A stretch of DNA of 64,000 nt from Brevibacillus choshinensis (GTDB taxonomy: Bacteria; Bacillota; Bacilli; Brevibacillales; Brevibacillaceae), in the NCBI RefSeq assembly GCF_016811915.1, contig NZ_CP069127.1, positions 2,517,001-2,581,000 of the forward strand. Reading direction: 5' to 3'. Of the stretch, positions 9,172 through 17,262 are shown piece by piece. The notes under the pieces were generated by a model. It was given only the letters and a program-made list of their open reading frames with translations, was not told the origin of the DNA and ran no database searches. The stretch's first letter is position 1. The number at the start of each line of letters is the position of its first letter. Position numbers and translations under genes: made by a program.

Positions 9172-12075
9172 TTGAATCGATTACTGGTTGTAGACTTTGA
9201 AACAACGGGAAGCCATCCGCGCCAAGGGGACAGCATTATCCAGATCGGAGCAGTCGCCATCGATGATGGACAGGTGACTGACAGCTTCTCCACCTTGGTG
9301 AATCCCGGACAGGCCATCCCGCCTTTTATTACACAATTAACGGGGATCACGGACGAAATGGTAGCAGAGGCGCCCTCCCTCGAGGAAGTCTTTCCACGGC
9401 TTCTGAGATTGCTGGATGGAAGGGCATTCGTTGCCCATAACGCGAGCTTTGATCTCCAATTTTTGCAAGAAGCCCTGCTGAGTCAGGGCTATTATGCGTT
9501 TGACGGCTATGTACTGGATACGGTCGAGCTTTCACGCTTGCTGATGCCTACTCAGAACAGCTATCGACTCGGCGAATTGGCTTCTGATTTGGAAATCGAG
9601 CATGAAAACCCCCATCAGGCGGACAGCGACGCAATGGCCACGGCTCAACTGTTTCTTCATCTGATGGACATTTTGGAAAACCTGCCGCTGGTGACGATTC
9701 AGAGATTGCAAATGCTGGTATCCTCCTTTCGTTCGGATATAGATGCCCTCTTGCGCTTTGTGGAAATGGATAAGATGGCTGCAATCCCGCTGTTGGATGA
9801 GGAAAGTGGTCCGAATGAGCCTTCAGGAATGTGGGATATATACCGGCAGCTCGCTCTTCGCAAGCGGGAAGAAAAAGGGACCGTTTCATTTCAGCGACCT
9901 GCGAACGCTGAGAGCTCTCTTGCTCCCTTCCCAGAGATGCTGGAGGGGGTCCTGGGCGAACAGGGAACCATGCCGCAGCACGTGTCTGGCTATCAACGCA
10001 GAGAGGCGCAGGAAGCCATGATGCATGCCGTGTTTGAGGCCATGCAGGACGGTACACACTTGCTCATCGAAGCGGGGACGGGAACGGGGAAATCACTCGG
10101 CTATCTGCTTCCAGGAATCATTTGGGCCAAGCAAAATCAGCAGCAGCTGATCGTCAGTACCAACACCATTCAACTGCAAGAACAATTGTTTCATAAAGAA
10201 ATCTTGACCTTACAGCAAACGCTGCCATTCGATTTCAGTGCGTCCACGCTAAAAGGACGAGGCAACTACCTGTGTCTGCGGAAATTCGAGCAGGCGCTGG
10301 AGGAGCCGGTGGAAGGAAGCAGCCAGGAAATGCGGTTGGTCAAAGGTCAGATGCTGACGTGGCTGACGCAGACCCAGACGGGGGATGTGGAAGAGCTGAG
10401 CATGCCGCCCACGGGCCAGCTCTTTTGGCAGCAGGTCAAGAGCGACACAGGCTCCTGCTTGAACAGGGCATGTCCATGGTTCAGTCGCTGTTACTACTTT
10501 CAGGCCAAAGATCGGGCGAAAGATGCTGATGTCCTGATCGTCAACCACGCCTTGCTCATGAGCGATTTGCAAGCAGAAAACAGGATTTTACCGCCCTATC
10601 AGGTGGCGATCATCGATGAGGCCCACCATCTCGAGGATGCGGCAACCCAGCACATGGGCAAGCAATTTTCCACGTCACAGCTGTTGTTCTTGTTCGATCG
10701 GGCTTCCGTCGACGCAGGAGGGGCTATCTCCCGCCTTGCTGAGGAATGGGAAAGCTGGCTTGGGGCGCCGCAGAGCTTCGTTTCAGAGCAAATGGAAAAG
10801 CTCAAGCAGCTGCATCCCCAATTGAGAGACAAAGCACAGCAGTGGACACAGCTGTTGTACGCATGGGCTTCGGGTCGGGCGGAAGAGACAATGGATGCAG
10901 GTAGAGAGACCGTCCGCTATCGTGTGGAATCCTTTACAGGCAAACAGGAGCGGATCAAGAAAACGACGCGCAAGCTGATCGATAGCATGACTGCTTTTGC
11001 CGAAGCACTGGAGCAGCTCGTGCAAGGGATTCCGAGTGAAGAGAAACCGCCATTCTCCATCCGAAGCCTGCGAACGGACCTTTTCGGACTATTGAATGAA
11101 TGGCAGAAGGTTGTCGAGCTGCTCTATTTCTTCTTGCTCGAACAAGACCCCCAATACGTGTACTGGATGGAAGTGGAGTCGAGGACGGCACGCAAGCATG
11201 TCCATCTATCAGCCGCATTGCTAAAAGTGTCCGATTCCTTGTCTGAACCGCTCTTTGCCCAAAAGCAGAGTCTGATCCTCACTTCCGCCACGTTGACGGT
11301 GAAAAACAGCTTTTCCTACGTCATGAGCCGCTTCGGATTGGAGGAATTGCCGCCATCGCGCGTCCGTACCTTGTCTCTGCCGTCTCCGTTTGCCTACGAA
11401 GAGCAAGGGCTGCTGCTGATTCCTGCAGATTTCCCGGCCCCAGGAAAGGAAAACGAGCATACGTATCTGGAAGCAGTGGTGCAAGGCTGCATCGATGTCG
11501 TGACGGCTTCCAAAGGCAGGACATTGATCCTGTTCACATCGCATTCGATGCTGCGCCTCGTTTATCAGGCTATGAAGGAACGCTTTGCGAATTCCGATGA
11601 GTCGTATACCCTTCTGGGACACGGCATCGACAGCAACAACCGAAGCAAGCTGGTAGGGTTGTTTCAAACCATCGAGAGAAGCGTGCTGCTCGGTACCAGC
11701 AGCTTTTGGGAAGGAGTGGACATCCCCGGGGAAGCCTTGAGCTCTCTGGTGATCGTGCGGTTGCCGTTTACCCCTCCCAATCATCCTGTTTACCAAGGAC
11801 GTGCTGAGCTGCTCAAGACGGAGGGGAAAAATGCTTTCATGTCGATGGCATTGCCGCAGGCCGTCATCTTGTTCAAGCAAGGGGTCGGGAGGTTGATCCG
11901 CCATCATCTCGATCGCGGGGTTGTCATCGTGTTTGACACACGGGTCGTGGAATCCAGATACGGGCGTTCCTTCCTGCAATCGCTGCCGCCTTACCGCGTA
12001 GAGAGTGGTCCGTGGCCGGAATTGCGCGAGCGGATCGAGGCATTCCTCGGTATGCCGTCCCTGCTTGACTCATAA
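9172..12075 (+). CDS. dinG: DinG-family helicase with N-terminal DEDDh exonuclease domain
   Basis: A fusion of a DnaQ-like 3'-5' exonuclease with a superfamily 2 XPD-like helicase, 967 residues. The exonuclease starts VVDFETTG (Asp8, Glu10). The helicase has Walker A EAGTGTGKS near residue 300 and the DEAH box IIDEAHHLED. Between them are cysteines in GNYLCLR and then C-x4-C-x5-C in GSCLNRACPWFSRC, the spacing of the Fe-S cluster in E. coli DinG. It is likely a repair or R-loop helicase. The TTG start is chosen for the GAGGTG upstream and direct entry into the exonuclease motif. Confidence 0.92.
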   Translation: MNRLLVVDFETTGSHPRQGDSIIQIGAVAIDDGQVTDSFSTLVNPGQAIPPFITQLTGITDEMVAEAPSLEEVFPRLLRLLDGRAFVAHNASFDLQFLQEALLSQGYYAFDGYVLDTVELSRLLMPTQNSYRLGELASDLEIEHENPHQADSDAMATAQLFLHLMDILENLPLVTIQRLQMLVSSFRSDIDALLRFVEMDKMAAIPLLDEESGPNEPSGMWDIYRQLALRKREEKGTVSFQRPANAESSLAPFPEMLEGVLGEQGTMPQHVSGYQRREAQEAMMHAVFEAMQDGTHLLIEAGTGTGKSLGYLLPGIIWAKQNQQQLIVSTNTIQLQEQLFHKEILTLQQTLPFDFSASTLKGRGNYLCLRKFEQALEEPVEGSSQEMRLVKGQMLTWLTQTQTGDVEELSMPPTGQLFWQQVKSDTGSCLNRACPWFSRCYYFQAKDRAKDADVLIVNHALLMSDLQAENRILPPYQVAIIDEAHHLEDAATQHMGKQFSTSQLLFLFDRASVDAGGAISRLAEEWESWLGAPQSFVSEQMEKLKQLHPQLRDKAQQWTQLLYAWASGRAEETMDAGRETVRYRVESFTGKQERIKKTTRKLIDSMTAFAEALEQLVQGIPSEEKPPFSIRSLRTDLFGLLNEWQKVVELLYFFLLEQDPQYVYWMEVESRTARKHVHLSAALLKVSDSLSEPLFAQKQSLILTSATLTVKNSFSYVMSRFGLEELPPSRVRTLSLPSPFAYEEQGLLLIPADFPAPGKENEHTYLEAVVQGCIDVVTASKGRTLILFTSHSMLRLVYQAMKERFANSDESYTLLGHGIDSNNRSKLVGLFQTIERSVLLGTSSFWEGVDIPGEALSSLVIVRLPFTPPNHPVYQGRAELLKTEGKNAFMSMALPQAVILFKQGVGRLIRHHLDRGVVIVFDTRVVESRYGRSFLQSLPPYRVESGPWPELRERIEAFLGMPSLLDS

Positions 12076-12117
12076 AATGAAAGCAATAGTCTCCCACGGA
12101 TTTAGGTGATAAAATAG

Positions 12118-13014
12118 ATGGGATGGAAAACAAAATGGCAATGGTTACTGCTGGGGATTTGTGCTGCCTTTCTCTTGGCTTACTCACTCGATCACCGGTC
12201 ACAGACTGCCGTGAAGGTGGAGGATCCTTATGCCAGTGAGAGCGAGCAAGACTTTCTCGGACTTGTCATGACTTATTTTGCACTTCCACATGGCGAAAGC
12301 ACGTTAGTCCGCTTACCCGGTGGCAAGACGATGCTGATCGATACGGGAAGCGCAGAGGATTGGCCCGTTTTGTTTGAACGATTGTCTGAACGAAAATTGA
12401 CGAGGCTGGACTTTGTCGTGATCACAAACGATCAGCCGGAGTACGCTGGAGGCTATGCCCAGCTGACTTCGCAATTTTTGGTGGACACAGTGGTCGTACC
12501 CAAGCTGATGGAGCAGACGATCATGCGTGCCATTCCTCTCCGTCCTTCCCAGAAGCGGATTGCCGTCGCAAACCAAGGGGAATGGAAGCTGGGGGACGAA
12601 GTGAGCATGCAGGTTTTGCTGCCTGAAGAACCCCTTTTTTTATCGCCGCAAAACAATTCCCTCGTCTTTCGATTACAGCATGGCAAACTGCGTTTTTTGT
12701 TTACCAGCGGGATCAATGAAAAAGCGGAAGAGCGCCTGCTGGAACGCCACGCCGATCAGTTGAATGCAGAAGTGCTGCAGGTGGGGGACCAAGGAAGCAA
12801 TCAAGGCTCTTCCCAGCCTTTTCTGACGCAGGTAGATCCGCAGGTGGCTATTATCCAAACGGGCAAGCTGCGGGATGATCGAAGGGAGAGTCATTCCGAA
12901 GTGCTGGAGCGACTCGGCGAATCGTGGGCCGAAACGTACATGACGAGCCACGATGGAAGCATCACGATTTTGTCAAATGGAAAAGACTATCGGATATTGA
13001 AGCAAAAGAAATAA
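12118..13014 (+). CDS. Membrane-anchored metallo-beta-lactamase-fold protein lacking metal ligands
   Basis: 298 residues with an N-terminal membrane anchor (about 6-21) and an exported domain resembling the C-terminal MBL domain of ComEC. The scaffold is intact: LIDTG, LDFVVITN..., AGGY, then LQVG..GS and EVLERL. Every metal site is changed: the T-HxHxDH motif reads TNDQPEY, the TGD motif reads TSG, and HHGS reads DQGS. It is therefore probably not a hydrolase and may bind a ligand or partner. Start ATG with AGGTGAT upstream. It lies between dinG and rex. Confidence 0.75.
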   Translation: MGWKTKWQWLLLGICAAFLLAYSLDHRSQTAVKVEDPYASESEQDFLGLVMTYFALPHGESTLVRLPGGKTMLIDTGSAEDWPVLFERLSERKLTRLDFVVITNDQPEYAGGYAQLTSQFLVDTVVVPKLMEQTIMRAIPLRPSQKRIAVANQGEWKLGDEVSMQVLLPEEPLFLSPQNNSLVFRLQHGKLRFLFTSGINEKAEERLLERHADQLNAEVLQVGDQGSNQGSSQPFLTQVDPQVAIIQTGKLRDDRRESHSEVLERLGESWAETYMTSHDGSITILSNGKDYRILKQKK

Positions 13015-13028
13015 GGAGGAGACCGAAC

Positions 13029-13652
13029 GTGGCCAAACACGAAAAGATTTCGGAAGCGGTCGTCCGCCGTTTGCCGATTTATCTGCGCTACCTCAGCTAT
13101 TTGCAGCAAGTGGGAGTGGCTACTGTCTCCTCGGGGCAGATGGGCAAAAATTTGGACGTCAACCCGGCACAAATTCGAAAAGACCTAGCCACGTTCGGGG
13201 ATTTTGGCAAAAAAGGGATTGGCTACGATGTCAATTACCTGGTGGAGAAAATTCGCCAGATTCTCAAACTCACCGACGAAATTCGGGTCGTACTGGTTGG
13301 CGCCGGGCACTTGGGGCATGCGATCAGTAATTACAACGCTTATTTGAAGGATAACATGCGGATTGCGGCTATTTTTGACTGTGATCCCGGAAAGCTGGGA
13401 AAACAGGTTGCAGGGATACCGATCCAGCCTTTGGAAGAGCTGGCAGAGACCATCGCCGACTTGCAGATCAAGCTGGCGATCATCACGGTTCCCGCACCAG
13501 CAGCGCAATCCGTATGTGATCAGTTGACTGAAGCGGGTATTAAAGGGATACTGAACTTCGCACCGACCACGATTCGTGCCGGCAAAGATGTCCGAATCCA
13601 TTACGCAGATGTGACATCCAATCTGCAGAGCTTGGCTTATTACTTAACGTAA
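13029..13652 (+). CDS. rex: Redox-sensing transcriptional repressor Rex
   Basis: Senses the NADH/NAD ratio and represses fermentation and respiration genes when NAD is high. The N-terminal winged helix contains LPIYLRYLSYL and NPAQIRKDLATFGDFGKKG. The Rossmann domain has GAGHLGHAI near residue 95 and a C-terminal swapped helix. 207 residues. The GTG at 13029 is fixed by AAGGAGGAG upstream; the frame is open 105 bp further into the preceding gene without a ribosome site. Bacilli may carry more than one Rex; whether this is the main copy cannot be told here. Confidence 0.93.
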   Translation: MAKHEKISEAVVRRLPIYLRYLSYLQQVGVATVSSGQMGKNLDVNPAQIRKDLATFGDFGKKGIGYDVNYLVEKIRQILKLTDEIRVVLVGAGHLGHAISNYNAYLKDNMRIAAIFDCDPGKLGKQVAGIPIQPLEELAETIADLQIKLAIITVPAPAAQSVCDQLTEAGIKGILNFAPTTIRAGKDVRIHYADVTSNLQSLAYYLT

Positions 13653-13669
13653 AAGAACGGAGTGTATTC

Positions 13670-14974
13670 ATGAAGAAAACGATCCTGATCCATGCCACTG
13701 TGATTACCGTAAACGACAGCAACGAAGTCATTCACGATGGAGCTGTCGCTTTTGAAGGGGACACCATTACGTATGTGGGCCCAACCCCTGAGGATCTTTC
13801 CGAAGCAGGCTACGACGAAGTGATTGACCAAAAAGGGGATTATCTCCTTCCAGGTCTGATCAATACACACGGACATGCCGGGATGTCACTCTTGCGCGGT
13901 TATGCGGATGATTTGCCTTTGCAGCAATGGCTGGAGGACAAAATGTGGCCGCTGGAAGCCCAGTTTACCGCGAATCACGTGAAATGGGGCACACAGCTTT
14001 CCCTGATCGAGATGATTCGGACAGGTACCACTACATTTGTGGACATGTACGATCACATGGATGAGGTGGCCAAGGCGGTTGATGCAGCAGGAATGCGCGC
14101 ACGTCTGTGCCGCGGGATGATCGGTCTGTGCTCGGAGGAAGAACGACAAGCGAAGCTGAAGGATGCGACTGCATTTGCCAAGGAATGGCACAATCAGGCT
14201 GATGGCCGAATCACGGTCATGATGGCTCCGCATGCTCCTTATACGTGCGATCCGCAGTTTATCACGCAAATCATCGAAAAGGCAGACGAGCTTTCCCTGC
14301 CTTTGCACATTCACATGTCGGAAACAGCTTGGGAAGTGGGCCAAAACGAACGGGATTACGGTCTGCGCCCTGTAGCTCATTTGGAAAAGCTGGGGATGTT
14401 CAACCGTCCTACGCTGGTGGCGCATGCTGTGCATTTGACGGATGAAGAGATTGACATTTTGGCAAAATACCAAGTGAAAGTCTCCCATAACGTCGTAAGC
14501 AACCTGAAGCTGGCCAGCGGAGTGGCACCGGTGCCGAAAATGCTGGCGAAAGGCGTAAGCGTATCACTCGGTACGGACAGCTCGGCAAGCAACAACAACT
14601 TGAACCTGTTTGAAGAATTGAAGCTGGCCGCAATCCTGCATAAAGGCGTAAACAACGATCCGGTGGCTGTACCCGCGGAGGAAGCGCTGCGTATGGCGAC
14701 GCGCTACGGTGCAGAAGGCGTGTTCCAAGCAGATACCCTCGGGACGATCGAAGTGGGCAAAAAAGCTGACCTCGTCGTTTTGGATAGCCATCAGGCGCAT
14801 TTTCATCCCGCGCATGAGCCGATCTCGCATGTGGTGTACGCTGCGAATGGCCGCGATGTAAAAGACACGATCGTAGCGGGCAAGTACTTGATGCGCAATC
14901 ATAAGCTGCTCACCATCGATGAGGAGCGCGCGATTTTTGAAGCAAACCGCGTGTTCCAGACATTGAAACGGTAA
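13670..14974 (+). CDS. mtaD: 5-methylthioadenosine/S-adenosylhomocysteine deaminase
   Basis: Amidohydrolase-superfamily deaminase that turns MTA or SAH into inosine derivatives. Metal ligands are seen: HGH at residues 67-69 (NTHGHAGMSLLRG), HIHMSE with its histidines, VAHAVHL, and LGTDSSASNNN with the catalytic Asp. The 434 residues fit MtaD rather than guanine deaminase. Start ATG with GGAG upstream, 17 bp after rex. Assignment against other TRZ/ATZ-type hydrolases rests on overall motif spacing and length. Confidence 0.88.
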   Translation: MKKTILIHATVITVNDSNEVIHDGAVAFEGDTITYVGPTPEDLSEAGYDEVIDQKGDYLLPGLINTHGHAGMSLLRGYADDLPLQQWLEDKMWPLEAQFTANHVKWGTQLSLIEMIRTGTTTFVDMYDHMDEVAKAVDAAGMRARLCRGMIGLCSEEERQAKLKDATAFAKEWHNQADGRITVMMAPHAPYTCDPQFITQIIEKADELSLPLHIHMSETAWEVGQNERDYGLRPVAHLEKLGMFNRPTLVAHAVHLTDEEIDILAKYQVKVSHNVVSNLKLASGVAPVPKMLAKGVSVSLGTDSSASNNNLNLFEELKLAAILHKGVNNDPVAVPAEEALRMATRYGAEGVFQADTLGTIEVGKKADLVVLDSHQAHFHPAHEPISHVVYAANGRDVKDTIVAGKYLMRNHKLLTIDEERAIFEANRVFQTLKR

Positions 14975-15356
14975 AAGGCTCCTGTCAGGTGTGGACAGGA
15001 GTAAAAAGAGTAAGGTGTAGGTAGGGGAAATTGGGTACAACAACATCAACATGCCGTGTTCATTTTCGCCACAACTCGGTCAGGGGATGATGACGAAAAT
15101 GAAGGGTGGGTGTGTGTGACGAGTTACGCAGTGGTGAAGACAAGGATGCCCAGGAGACGCGGTATTCCTGTAACAAAAACCCTAGAACGTCAGGAGATGT
15201 CGTTTGCCCAGAGCTCTTCACGCGCTCACCTCCTCGGGGTGTACATGTAGTATGACCGCACAGAGCCATGCTATGATTAGCAACATTTCCGTCCCGTTCT
15301 AAAACCTTCCCGTATAGCATAGGCTTAGACAAAAACCGGGACAGGGGGATGTGGAC
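14975..15356 (+). other. Gene-poor stretch with hairpins after mtaD
   Basis: These 380 bases hold no convincing gene. CTCCTGTC and GACAGGAG near 14979-15001 form a stem without a following T-run. TTCATTTTCG at 15059-15068 is perfectly repeated inverted at 15094-15103, extended by CA/TG past one mismatch. A 53-codon minus-strand frame (15060-15221) starts GTG behind a fine GAGGAGGTGA, but its product looks non-coding. A structured RNA is possible; no known riboswitch motif was recognised. Confidence 0.4.
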
Positions 15357-16052
15357 ATGTATGTCCGGCCCAAGCTGCTTTGGTGGCTCGTTCCCATCTT
15401 TCTCAGTCTATTCTTCATTGGCATCGCTTTAGGGTCAATGGGGACACAGGGCGACATGAGAGGGGGACGAGTCATGGAGCATGGATCAAATGCAGGAATT
15501 CCTTCGGTTACACTGCCTGAACTTTTGGACCAGCTAACAAAAGAACAAGAGCGGACATTCGTCGTTTATATGCAGAATCAAGCTTTGAATGGCAAATATC
15601 AGAATGAGAGCTTTGAGTTGTCCGGTGAAATCGCAGGACACAGATTGGAAATATCCCGTAACGCCGAACAGAAAGTAAACGTAGTAATAGACGGGCAAAC
15701 GCAGCAACATACCTCTCTGCCGTACGCGCTATACACTCCGCATGAGCATGCGAACTTGATTAAAAGCGTCCTGCATTCCGTGAGTCCTCAGCCTGTACAA
15801 GACCCGAGCGGTCAAGGCTGGAGGGGATTTCGGCTGTCTATGCCTGCGAGCGAAGTCACGTCCTTGCTCGCCCTTTGGCTAGGCCCTTCTTTTTCCATCG
15901 AGGAGCTGACGCCAGAGTTGGCCAAGGGAATAGGGGTGACGTATCAGCTTTGGTATGAGCCTGCCACGGGGGACATCCGGCAGATGGATATGGAGTTGCA
16001 AATGAAGACGGGTACAGGGGAGAAGCGCGACGAACTGCGATTCCGCCTGTAA
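15357..16052 (+). CDS. Single-pass membrane-anchored hypothetical protein
   Basis: 231 residues; unknown family. It starts MYVRPKLLWWLVPIF, with one hydrophobic segment at about residues 7-26 and the rest outside the membrane. The exported part is mixed alpha/beta by appearance and ends in strands with many charged residues. The ATG at 15357 is chosen since GGGGG lies eight bases upstream; the GTG at 15351 would be too close to it. It is followed after 29 bp by tseB, so the two may share a transcript and an envelope role. Confidence 0.7.
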   Translation: MYVRPKLLWWLVPIFLSLFFIGIALGSMGTQGDMRGGRVMEHGSNAGIPSVTLPELLDQLTKEQERTFVVYMQNQALNGKYQNESFELSGEIAGHRLEISRNAEQKVNVVIDGQTQQHTSLPYALYTPHEHANLIKSVLHSVSPQPVQDPSGQGWRGFRLSMPASEVTSLLALWLGPSFSIEELTPELAKGIGVTYQLWYEPATGDIRQMDMELQMKTGTGEKRDELRFRL

Positions 16053-16081
16053 CCTCATGAAGAAAAAGGAGTTATTGAACT

Positions 16082-16564
16082 GTGGCTGTAAGATTAATCG
16101 CGGGGGTAATCGCCGCATTGCTGCTTGTAGGAGCGGGCTTTACCTACCATCTGACCTCTTCTGTCGTCGGGGAACGAAGCAGCTTTGATGACCAGGTCAT
16201 GCAGTGGGTTCAGGAACGCACGACGATCAGCCAGGTTGATTCGATCGATGAATACAGAGGGAAACAAAGCTACGCTGTCGTTCTGGGGAAGAACAATGCG
16301 GGAACGCCAGTGGTGGCTTGGCTGACGGACAAGACTGCTGCCTTCGACCGAATGGATATTGCGGTACCGCGTAAAAACGTGGAAGCTGCTGTACTGAAAG
16401 GCTTTCCGCAAGCAACGATCACCCATATCGTGCCTGGCATAGAAAATGAGCAGCGATTTTGGGAAGTCACGCTGCAGGATAAGGATGGACGGTTCCATTA
16501 TCTGCACTATGACCTATTTAGCGGCGCTTTGCTTGCTTCGTATGTATTGTCCCCGACATCGTGA
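16082..16564 (+). CDS. tseB: TseB/YpmB-like PepSY-type membrane protein
   Basis: 160 residues: an N-terminal membrane helix (about 4-26) and an extracytoplasmic DUF5590/PepSY-like domain (YAVVLGKNNAGTPVVAWL, then YDLFSGALLASY at the end). In B. subtilis the gene at this place, ypmB/tseB, encodes a partner of penicillin-binding protein 2A in cell elongation. The call rests on topology, domain look and the conserved position before asnS-dnaD. Start GTG with AAGGAG upstream. A strong terminator follows directly. Confidence 0.8.
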   Translation: MAVRLIAGVIAALLLVGAGFTYHLTSSVVGERSSFDDQVMQWVQERTTISQVDSIDEYRGKQSYAVVLGKNNAGTPVVAWLTDKTAAFDRMDIAVPRKNVEAAVLKGFPQATITHIVPGIENEQRFWEVTLQDKDGRFHYLHYDLFSGALLASYVLSPTS

Positions 16565-16581
16565 TGAGGGATGTTTGGATC

Positions 16582-16611
16582 AGACCTTTCCTGTGGGAAA
16601 GGTCTTTTTTT
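16582..16611 (+). terminator. Strong intrinsic terminator after tseB
   Basis: AGACCTTTCC pairs perfectly with GGAAAGGTCT over a TGTG loop, followed by a T-run. It separates tseB from the protease module and argues against using the upstream starts of the next open frame, which would read through it. Confidence 0.92.
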
Positions 16612-16734
16612 GATCCCATTTTCCATCGCACATGGCAGGACAACCAAGAACTGTATAAAAAAATGATATACTCATGTGATATACTGATTGCGTTGAAGAG
16701 AGAGATTAGAACGTACTTGCAGGGGGGAGAAGCT

Positions 16735-17262
16735 GTGCAATTGAAAAAGGGAACAATTGGAATGTCCTTGGTAGCGACACTCGCTCTCCTGTTCGGAGGA
16801 TGGTTCCTGTATCAGAAGATTGAGATCGAGGAACCGATCCGTACAGAAATTGGACAGTTGCAATCGGCGTCATTGGCGCATTTGGATGTAGGTAAAGACC
16901 GTATTGAAATAGATTTGAAAGTCACAAAGCCTGAAGCGTTCCCGCAGGAATATCGTGAGCTGCTGGAGATGACTTCGAAGCTGTCGGAGGGCAAGCAGGT
17001 CGTCATTTCTGTAGACAACCAGTCAGCTGATTTGAAAAACATTTGGACCAACGGCCAGTTTGTTTTCACGGAGGCGATGGAGCTGCATCAGTACAGCCGA
17101 ATTCCTCAGCTGGTCGGACAGTGGAAAAAGGAGCATCAGCTTGATGCGGCATCGGCCTTGATGGATGACAACAACATTTACGTTTATTTGAAAAAGGGAA
17201 CGGAGGATTTCTACACGATCGTTCCCCGAACCATGGAAGATGAGGTGACGGCTCGTGGGTAA
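16735..17262 (+). CDS. Membrane-anchored hypothetical protein paired with an FtsH-like protease
   Basis: 175 residues of unknown family. One membrane helix near the N-terminus (about residues 11-27, MSLVATLALLFGGWFLY) and an extracytoplasmic domain of about 145 residues without cysteines. The GTG at 16735 follows AGGGGGGAG; the frame is open upstream only through the tseB terminator. The 3' end overlaps the next gene, a compact FtsH-like AAA protease, by 8 bp. The pairing suggests it is a partner or substrate receptor of that protease, possibly replacing the extracytoplasmic domain that the protease lacks. Confidence 0.75.
   Translation: MQLKKGTIGMSLVATLALLFGGWFLYQKIEIEEPIRTEIGQLQSASLAHLDVGKDRIEIDLKVTKPEAFPQEYRELLEMTSKLSEGKQVVISVDNQSADLKNIWTNGQFVFTEAMELHQYSRIPQLVGQWKKEHQLDAASALMDDNNIYVYLKKGTEDFYTIVPRTMEDEVTARG

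Noticed and set aside
15060..15221. 53-codon minus-strand frame with GAGGAGGTGA before a GTG
   Set aside because: The ribosome site is very good, but the product has no coding look and its end lies inside the inverted repeat; kept only as a note within the gene-poor stretch.
16561..16734. Upstream extension of the protease-partner frame
   Set aside because: It would run through the strong tseB terminator and has no ribosome site; the GTG at 16735 has a very good one.
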